From Terriglobales bacterium (GTDB lineage Bacteria; Acidobacteriota; Terriglobia; Terriglobales; Gp1-AA117): a stretch of DNA of 9,124 bases. Positions within the stretch are counted from its first letter, which is position 1. Each line of letters starts with the position of its first letter. Location of the stretch: assembly GCA_030150795.1 (NCBI GenBank), contig JASLFF010000631.1, positions 1 to 9,124 on the forward strand, given 5' to 3'. The position numbers and the translations under genes were made by a program. Shown here piece by piece: positions 1 to 5,036 of the stretch. The notes below the pieces were generated by a model. That model was given only the letters and a program-made list of their open reading frames with translations. It was not told the DNA's origin and ran no database searches.

Positions 1-2274
1 GCTCACATTTTCTTTTGAGATGTTGGGCCGGCGTAGAAGTTCGATCAACACACGCGAGTGCTCATAGTCGCTCTTAAGATTATTGGCCGCGTTAAGGAAT
101 GCCGTGCGTGAAGCTTCGTCCCGCAGGTCATATTGCTTGCCCACGGTCATCAAAACGCGGGCCTTCTCATAGTCAGAATTGATCTGCTCGCCTGCCTGCT
201 TGATGACCCGCTGTATTACGGCTGAAGATAGATTGGGCTGCTCCAGAAGCTTGCGGAAGTAAATACCGCGAACGTAGTCCGATTGCAAATTGCTGATTTC
301 ATCCAGGACTGCATTGGGGCCGCCTTTGGCCAGCAGCGCGGGAACGCGGGCATCAGCGGCAAAACCCGTGCTGCGTTCCAACGACAGAAGGAATTGTGAG
401 AACCAGGCTTTTGCTTCGCCTTCAAATGGCTGCTGCTTCCCGTTGACCTTGTAAACATATTGCAGGCCGTTGGCGGATGGTGTGACTCTTACTTGCTTGA
501 GCGTGTCATCCTGGCGGAGATTTACTTCAAACAGCCCGCCGGAAGAGATGCTCTGGATTTCCGTGGCTTCGGCATTGAATTTAACTTCGCCTTCAGCGCG
601 CAGATCCAGGCTGCAGTTGTCGCCAGACCAATTGGCTGTCCAATGTTTGTTGCCATTGTTGGACTCCATGCTCATGTTGTGGAGTTTGGCGCGGGTACCG
701 CAAACGCTGATATCGCCGCCCGGTACAGAAGGCACCGCCGGAACCGCTGGTACTGCCGGAACACCCGGCACTGCCGGTATAGCGGGAACAGCGGGGACAG
801 CCGGCACACTGGTGCCTTGGACCATCGGCGGTTCTGGCGCTTCTGGTGCTTCGGCTGGTTCCGCCGGTTCTGGCGGCTCAGGTGCTTCAGGAGCTTCGGC
901 CATTTCCGCTGGTTCCGCGGGCTCAGAGTCATTATCAAAAGAAGGCTTGGCTTCAGGCGCTGGTGATCCATTACTTGGCCTGGATGACTCTTGTGCGTGA
1001 GGTGCGGTTGCGGGAGTGGAAGCCGGACTCGGCTTAACTTTACTATCCTTGGAGGCAGGCGTGCTGCTCTGCGATGCAGGCCGCATTGCGGAAAGAGGTA
1101 GGACGATGCAAAGCGTGAGAGCAGCCAGGGCAAGCGCGCTTCTGCGGGAAACCGATCCACGCGGCAACGCAGGATTTAAGACAGCCAGTACGCGGCCTTC
1201 CAATTGCGATTTGCGCGCCATAGCCAACGCCGCTGCCAGCTCGGGTTCGCGCAATCCAGAAACAATATCCAGCAATTCATGTGCATAGTCTGATGCTTTG
1301 GTTCCCGCCGCGAGCACATGATCGTCACAGGCACGTTCGCGCTCCGCGCGCATTGCCCGGACCATGGTCCAAACCAGCGGATGAAACCAATAGACTGAAG
1401 CTGCCAGATTAGCCAGCGACTGCGTGAAAGCATCCAGCCGCTTGATGTGCGCCAGTTCATGGTTAAGGATTGCGGAGCGCCGCGTGTGAGACCACTCAGG
1501 ATAATCGGGCGAAAGCACGATGCGCGGGAACAGGATGCCCGTTGTGATCGGCACTTCAATCTCGTCGCTCACCAGCAGCGCCACGTGGCGATCAATTTGC
1601 TGTTCGGCGCAAACTGCGCGCACCTGGGCGTTCCAGCCTGAATCAGTGAGCACGCTGGCGCGGCGTACCAAGGCCGCGAGTCGCATGGCGTTCAAGCGCC
1701 AGCGAGCGAGAAAGAAGAGGGTGCCGGCGACCCACAGGCCAAGCAGAAGTTTCGGAACGAATGCCGGGATCACGGCGGCTGAAGACGTTGCTGCAGCGGT
1801 TCTTTGAACGGGCGCGACTTCAGCGGAAGCTGGTGAGCTATTGAACGCAGCAGCGCCGGCGTTCACTCGCGCGGAAGGCTGAGTATTCAGTGGCCGTGCG
1901 GAGTGAGCCTCACGCTTACCTCGAGGGGTTGCAGGCGAGGTTCCGCGAGATACTGCGTCGAACTTGACGGTTGCTGTGGGGGCTTTGTGTACATTGATCG
2001 CTGAGGTCTTAATTGCGACTTGCTGTGTGACAGCTTGCCGCGTGGAAGGCCGACTACCGGGATATTCCGGGAACCCTTTTATATGCCACGCTGGCGCCAG
2101 CATCACGGAGAAGGGAAGCAAGAGCAGCGCGGCCAGCGCAAACGTACGTACCATGTGCTGCATGGCGGCGGAGCGACGCTTCAGGACCAGCGCCGCGCCC
2201 CAGGCGATTGTCAGCAGCAGTGTTGACTTCACCACCGTGTCCAGGATGATTGCGGATGAAGAAATAGAGTGCAT
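1..2274 (-). CDS. M56-family (BlaR1/MecR1-like) membrane zinc metallopeptidase, 3' end outside window
   Basis: An open frame of 758 codons reads leftward with no stop before the window edge, so the C-terminus is missing. Predicted membrane helices lie at about residues 8-31, 42-60, 171-190 and 380-397. The zinc-protease motif HELAH is at 272-276, and ERACDD (311-318) supplies the likely third ligand, E313. YWFHPLVW (295-302) is typical of M56 proteins. In BlaR1/MecR1 this domain, on receiving a signal, causes cleavage of the BlaI repressor. Here the penicillin-binding sensor domain is replaced by a proline-rich linker (about 400-520), a presumably periplasmic domain with two cysteines (C525, C554), and helical-looking repeats beginning SDY at 665, 700 and 735. 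The ATG at 2274 has a strong AGGAGG (2285-2290) located 10 nt upstream, inside the end of blaI, and follows the blaI stop by 2 nt, so the genes form one operon. The signal sensed and the downstream target are unknown. Confidence 0.9.
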   Translation of the reverse strand, partial: MHSISSSAIILDTVVKSTLLLTIAWGAALVLKRRSAAMQHMVRTFALAALLLLPFSVMLAPAWHIKGFPEYPGSRPSTRQAVTQQVAIKTSAINVHKAPTATVKFDAVSRGTSPATPRGKREAHSARPLNTQPSARVNAGAAAFNSSPASAEVAPVQRTAAATSSAAVIPAFVPKLLLGLWVAGTLFFLARWRLNAMRLAALVRRASVLTDSGWNAQVRAVCAEQQIDRHVALLVSDEIEVPITTGILFPRIVLSPDYPEWSHTRRSAILNHELAHIKRLDAFTQSLANLAASVYWFHPLVWTMVRAMRAERERACDDHVLAAGTKASDYAHELLDIVSGLREPELAAALAMARKSQLEGRVLAVLNPALPRGSVSRRSALALAALTLCIVLPLSAMRPASQSSTPASKDSKVKPSPASTPATAPHAQESSRPSNGSPAPEAKPSFDNDSEPAEPAEMAEAPEAPEPPEPAEPAEAPEAPEPPMVQGTSVPAVPAVPAIPAVPGVPAVPAVPAVPSVPGGDISVCGTRAKLHNMSMESNNGNKHWTANWSGDNCSLDLRAEGEVKFNAEATEIQSISSGGLFEVNLRQDDTLKQVRVTPSANGLQYVYKVNGKQQPFEGEAKAWFSQFLLSLERSTGFAADARVPALLAKGGPNAVLDEISNLQSDYVRGIYFRKLLEQPNLSSAVIQRVIKQAGEQINSDYEKARVLMTVGKQYDLRDEASRTAFLNAANNLKSDYEHSRVLIELLRRPNISKENVS
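721..924 (-). repeat. Proline-rich low-complexity coding repeats in the M56 gene
   Basis: Two adjacent blocks of short tandem codon repeats are visible. Positions 826-924 encode an acidic PEA/PEP block (residues 451-483). Positions 721-807 encode a VPA block (residues 490-518; unit Val-Pro-Ala with Ile, Gly and Ser variants). They probably form an extended spacer between the last membrane helix and the sensor region. These blocks also generate spurious glycine/serine-rich and arginine-rich open frames on both strands, which are not genes. Confidence 0.8.
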
Positions 2275-2276
2275 GC

Positions 2277-2666
2277 TTATCGTCCCTCCTGCTGGGCCTT
2301 TTTGATCAATTGAGAAAGATACTGTTTGTCTTTGCTGGAGAGCGTGCTGTCAGACATTTCCAGCAGAGCAGCCACGGCCTGTTCCGGAGAGCCGCCGAAA
2401 AAAGTCGTTACCATGTGCTTCAGCGCATTGGCGCGGACCTGCCGTGTATCGTCGGCGGGGAGATAGACATACTTCAAGCCTTCCTGCTCGTGCCGCAAGT
2501 ATCCTTTATCTTCCAGCAGGCCCAGCATGCCCCGCACCGCGGAATAGCTGGGTGGGTCCGTCAAATCGGCCAGCACCTCTGTTACAGAAGCCCGCCCGCG
2601 GCGGTAGATCACGTCCATAATCTGGCGTTCGCGCCGCCCCAGCTGAAGGTGTTTTTCGTTGCTCAT
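2277..2666 (-). CDS. BlaI/MecI/CopY-family transcriptional repressor
   Basis: This is a 129-residue protein, the usual length for the family. The N-terminal winged helix-turn-helix spans about residues 8-75. It begins LGRRERQIMDVIYRRG; the probable recognition helix lies in PSYSAVRGMLGLLEDKGYL (39-57), and the wing GLKYVYLP is at 63-70. The remainder (75-129) is the helical dimerisation and cleavage region. BlaI proteins bind DNA as dimers at palindromic operators and are inactivated when a partner M56 protease triggers their cleavage. That partner is encoded 2 nt downstream. The ATG at 2666 has AGGAG 4 nt upstream. Two palindromes and a promoter lie just upstream (2701-2745), which fits autorepression. 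No beta-lactamase or penicillin-binding protein gene is in the window, so antibiotic resistance should not be assumed. Confidence 0.93.
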   Translation of the reverse strand: MSNEKHLQLGRRERQIMDVIYRRGRASVTEVLADLTDPPSYSAVRGMLGLLEDKGYLRHEQEGLKYVYLPADDTRQVRANALKHMVTTFFGGSPEQAVAALLEMSDSTLSSKDKQYLSQLIKKAQQEGR

Positions 2667-2700
2667 GTCTCTCCTGATTCGAATGCCGCGTCTTCCGAAG

Positions 2701-2734
2701 TGCTAATGCACTAGCACATGCTAATACATTAGCA
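2701..2734. promoter_or_regulatory. Pair of BlaI-type operators
   Basis: Two 16-bp inverted repeats lie 2 bp apart: TGCTAATGCACTAGCA (2701-2716) and TGCTAATACATTAGCA (2719-2734). Each is a palindrome with only one symmetric mismatch pair, and the two share the same TGCTA/TAGCA ends. Their centres are 18 bp apart, close to two helical turns, which would suit cooperative binding of two dimers. MecI/BlaI operators elsewhere are palindromes of similar size with a TACTA/TAGTA-type core. The sites overlap the predicted blaI promoter spacer, its -10 element and the start point. They sit between blaI and the divergent trmJ-like gene. Confidence 0.82.
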
Positions 2735-2745
2735 GCTATTGTCAA
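2718..2745 (-). promoter_or_regulatory. Predicted promoter of the blaI-M56 operon
   Basis: On the minus strand a perfect -35 TTGACA (2745-2740) is followed after 16 bp by TAGCAT (2723-2718), a 4/6 match to the -10 consensus. Transcription would then begin near 2711, giving a leader of about 45 nt. One operator covers the spacer and touches the -10 element, and the other covers the start point. Bound repressor would therefore block RNA polymerase directly. Confidence 0.55.
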
Positions 2746-2876
2746 GAGGAAAAGCCAATATTTTTTAGACGAAATCGCAAGCATCTCGTCATGGGACAAA
2801 ATGACTCCGCTTTGTGATGAGTGAACCAAGGCCAGCCGGAGAGATGATCCTCTGCTCCAGTTAAAATGAGTCCATC

Positions 2877-3647
2877 TTGCCAACGCGTTCTGATTTCGAT
2901 CGCCTCTATGTCGTGCTGGTATCCACGCGCAATCCACTGAACATCGGCGCGGCTGGGCGGGCCATGAGCAATCTTGGGTTTCTGCATTTGCGCGTAGTGA
3001 ATCCCTATGAAGCGTCGTTTCGAGAAGCCCGCTCCGCTGTGGGCGCAGCCCCTTTGCTGGCACGGGCGGAACAATACTCGAGCGTGGCGGAAGCGGTGGC
3101 CGATTGCTCACTGGTGATTGGCACGACTGCCGGCGCGAACAGGGAATTGCATCACCCGCTGCAATTGTTGCAAGAGGCTGCCCCGCTGATCCGTAAGAGG
3201 CTACGAGCGGGAGGACGCGTGGCATTGCTGTTTGGATCGGAAAAACGAGGCCTGTCGAACGACGACTTCAGCCATTGCCACTGGCTCATGCATATTCCCA
3301 CGCGAGAAGAGCATACGTCAATGAATCTTGGGCAGGCGGTGGCGGTTTGTCTTTATGAGTTGGCACGCGGCGCGGCCAAGGCCGGTAATCGCATCAGGAG
3401 CAAAACGATTTCTAAAACAGAAAAGCTTCAGCCCGCGGCCGCAGGTAAGCTTGAGCGCATTACCACCATGCTGATCGATGCGCTTCGCGCCAGCGGCTAC
3501 CTGGGTGAGCGCTCCATTGCGGCCAAAGAAGAAAAGGTCCGCCGGATGGTCCACCGCATGGAACTATCTTCAGCCGATGCCGAACTCTGGCTGGGCATGT
3601 TGCGCCAGATGCTCTGGAAAATGAAGCCGCCCGGCAATGGACAGTAA
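2877..3647 (+). CDS. trmJ: TrmJ-like SpoU (SPOUT) family tRNA/rRNA ribose 2'-O-methyltransferase
   Basis: This 256-residue protein carries the three SpoU-family motifs. Motif 1 is RNPLNIGAAGRAMSNLG (18-34), which holds the conserved Asn and Arg. Motif 2 is LFGSEKRGLSNDD (118-130). Motif 3 is PTREEHTSMNLGQAVAVCLY (141-160), part of the knotted AdoMet site. The length and the C-terminal helical extension match E. coli TrmJ, which makes Cm/Um at tRNA position 32. The exact target here is inferred from similarity, and a paralogous SpoU methyltransferase is possible. The start is uncertain: the frame is closed by a TAA at 2862-2864, and TTG at 2877 is the only usable start that retains motif 1. 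An ATG at 2866 is out of frame, and no clear Shine-Dalgarno is visible. The gene is divergent from blaI, with about 140 bp of separation from the operators. Confidence 0.85.
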   Translation: MPTRSDFDRLYVVLVSTRNPLNIGAAGRAMSNLGFLHLRVVNPYEASFREARSAVGAAPLLARAEQYSSVAEAVADCSLVIGTTAGANRELHHPLQLLQEAAPLIRKRLRAGGRVALLFGSEKRGLSNDDFSHCHWLMHIPTREEHTSMNLGQAVAVCLYELARGAAKAGNRIRSKTISKTEKLQPAAAGKLERITTMLIDALRASGYLGERSIAAKEEKVRRMVHRMELSSADAELWLGMLRQMLWKMKPPGNGQ

Positions 3648-3723
3648 ACTATCAAAGCTGCAAGAATTGTGTTGGGCCGGGCTGCAACGTGGGATATCAT
3701 AGTCCTTCAATGTTGAAAGACCA

Positions 3724-3840
3724 ATGAAGCTCCCCGCTACCACGTCCAAGCTGCTGGCTTTGCAGGAAGCAACGAATGCTGAATTGCGCCTGCGGCTAGC
3801 CGGGATTTTCCAGCGTTATCGCAAGCTGGCATCATGGGAC
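3724..3840 (+). other. Coding-like upstream segment, possible 5' part of the small unknown gene
   Basis: The frame from ATG 3724 encodes MKLPATTSKLLALQEATNAE and a following amphipathic helix ending near RKLASW. About two thirds of its codons end in G or C (26 of 39 by hand count), as in neighbouring genes, and GAAAG lies just upstream of the ATG. After about 3840 this frame becomes arginine- and serine-rich and loses coding character, while the frame one base back takes over (see 3834-4115). Restoring one G in the GGG run at 3836-3838 would join the two into a protein of about 130 residues. This could be a real frameshift mutation, a sequence error, or two unrelated frames. Confidence 0.4.
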
Positions 3841-4115
3841 GGAATGACAATCTCTTCACCGAGCACTGGACGCCCGAGGTTGCAGCGGCGGGCTACGACT
3901 TTGATGGATTTGAAATCAAGGGCGCCGATATTGTCTTGCACGGTGTTGAGAATGCATGCGGTTTTATCTACCGGATCAATATCGCGCTGCCGCTGGAACT
4001 CATCGACGATACGGATGCAATTGAAGCGCACTTCCAGCGCCAGTTGGCCGAGAGCAAAGCCGAATCAGAGCTTACTGCCACAACGTTCGGAACCGCAGAT
4101 CCTACCCCACTTTAA
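3834..4115 (+). CDS. Small acidic protein of unknown function, possibly the 3' part of a frameshifted gene
   Basis: This 93-residue frame starts MGRNDNLFTEHWTPEVAAAG, continues with YDFDGFEIKGADIVLHGVEN, and ends in a helical, Glu/Ala-rich tail. Its composition and codon use look genuinely coding, unlike the overlapping frames. I do not recognise the family. It has no signal peptide, membrane segment or obvious catalytic motif, so it is probably cytoplasmic. No Shine-Dalgarno precedes the ATG at 3834, which favours a true start further upstream in another frame (3724). Its stop lies only 6 bp from the stop of the convergent membrane-protein gene, so no separate terminator fits between them. 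It lies 76 bp after the trmJ-like gene on the same strand and could be co-transcribed with it. Confidence 0.6.
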   Translation: MGRNDNLFTEHWTPEVAAAGYDFDGFEIKGADIVLHGVENACGFIYRINIALPLELIDDTDAIEAHFQRQLAESKAESELTATTFGTADPTPL

Positions 4116-4121
4116 TTTCGC

Positions 4122-4922
4122 CTAAGATCTGAATATGGGGTAGTGGCTGGCAATGGCCATCATCAGCAACATGGGAAATGACAAAACGAAATTTGTCTGA
4201 GCTGCCAGTTGTGCCAGACGCGCCAGTTTTGCTGCTTCCGGCGGCATAGGTGTGCCGTCAGCGGCGCTGGCTTGTGTCCAGCGAATCAGTTTCTTCTGCA
4301 TGCGCCAGACAATTCCCCAAACGTTCAACAACATGAACCAGCCCAGTCCTCCGCCAATGCCAATGGCCAGCAGTCGATTGCTCTCCCAGCCGTGGGCATT
4401 CAAAGCCAGATAAAGCCATGCCGCCGCTACCACCACAATGGCGATCAGAGTCCCGAACACTGGTTTTTTCTTCAATGCCTCAGCCGGTGACATGAGAAGA
4501 CCCATTTCAATGGCGAAAGCCACTGTCCAAATGCCGAAGAATGTCCCGATGGCGCCGCCACCGCTGGCCTGCGCATTACGCGCGTCCGCGCCGACAATCA
4601 TCATCCAGTACCATATGCCTGCGAACACAGTTACCACAGACGCCCAACGGAACCACCACAAAGCACGCGTCATAAGCAGAGGCACAACTTTCATGCGTGT
4701 GGGAGCGTCCAGCGCGGGCAGGAACTTTGCGTTGATCAGAACAAAGAAATAGAGCAGCCCCACCCACGTGATGCCTGCGGCAAAATGTATCCAGCGCAGC
4801 AAAAGCTGAATGTGGGGCGTTGAGCCTTCAGGAAAAACGATTTGAGGGGCGTACCAGGATGCAAAAAAGAAGCAATGCACGATTGCCTGTGTTCCTTTCG
4901 TGAAACGCTGTTCGCCCGGCAA
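4122..4922 (-). CDS. Six-TM membrane protein resembling the Urate_ox_N domain of PuuD
   Basis: The 266-residue product has predicted helices at about 38-62, 88-110, 125-145, 154-174, 185-207 and 243-260. LLLRWIHFAAGITWVGLLYF (41-60), RALWWFRWASVVTVFAGIWYW (begins at 86) and the end segment FVLSFPMLLMMAIASHYPIF match what I recall of the Urate_ox_N (DUF989) membrane domain of PuuD-type urate oxidases. The final part matches its 'lPvlflM..sxHyP' signature. Conserved H46 and H260 could ligate haem. PuuD proteins usually end in a cytochrome c domain, but this protein has no CXXCH motif, so it would need a separate electron acceptor. Urate oxidation is therefore unproven. The predicted start at 4922 is TTG with poor ribosome-binding sequence. 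A GTG at residue 15, with AAAGGA 12 nt upstream, is an alternative. The frame is closed upstream by TGA at 4949-4947. Confidence 0.68.
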   Translation of the reverse strand: MPGEQRFTKGTQAIVHCFFFASWYAPQIVFPEGSTPHIQLLLRWIHFAAGITWVGLLYFFVLINAKFLPALDAPTRMKVVPLLMTRALWWFRWASVVTVFAGIWYWMMIVGADARNAQASGGGAIGTFFGIWTVAFAIEMGLLMSPAEALKKKPVFGTLIAIVVVAAAWLYLALNAHGWESNRLLAIGIGGGLGWFMLLNVWGIVWRMQKKLIRWTQASAADGTPMPPEAAKLARLAQLAAQTNFVLSFPMLLMMAIASHYPIFRS

Positions 4923-5003
4923 TTCTAATCGAGTGGAAGAAAGTTTTCAGCGGTCTTCTTCTTTCATGGACGTATTTTTCCCGTGAAGCTGCGGTGGAAT
5001 GTG

Positions 5004-5031
5004 GCGAGGGCAACCGAGTGGCTGCCCTCGC
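5004..5031. terminator. Strong hairpin just after the phosphoesterase stop codon
   Basis: GCGAGGGCA (5004-5012) and TGCCCTCGC (5023-5031) form a perfect 9-bp GC-rich stem with a 10-nt loop. The hairpin begins 6 nt beyond the minus-strand stop codon (5037-5039). On the minus strand no T-run follows the stem, so it is not a textbook intrinsic terminator. A short T-run (TGGTTTTAT) follows it on the plus strand, but no plus-strand gene ends there. It may protect the mRNA 3' end or cause pausing. Confidence 0.5.
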
Positions 5032-5036
5032 TGGTT

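Noticed and set aside
721..924. Short periodic repeats as a possible CRISPR array
   Set aside because: The units are only a few codons long, without unique spacers, and lie in frame inside a coding sequence.
460..1000. Plus-strand open frames rich in Gly/Ser/Thr or Arg/Phe/Trp (PE_PGRS- or antifreeze-like in appearance)
   Set aside because: They are antisense shadows of the PEA/VPA repeats in the M56 gene. The minus-strand frame is continuous, carries recognisable motifs and has a ribosome-binding site.
2277..2745. Beta-lactam resistance locus
   Set aside because: There is no beta-lactamase or penicillin-binding gene, and the M56 protein lacks a penicillin-sensor domain, so a BlaI/M56 pair alone does not support resistance.
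2506..3225. 239-codon minus-strand frame spanning blaI and the trmJ-like gene
   Set aside because: It overlaps two well-supported genes in other frames and crosses the operator region; its composition is typical of a shadow frame.
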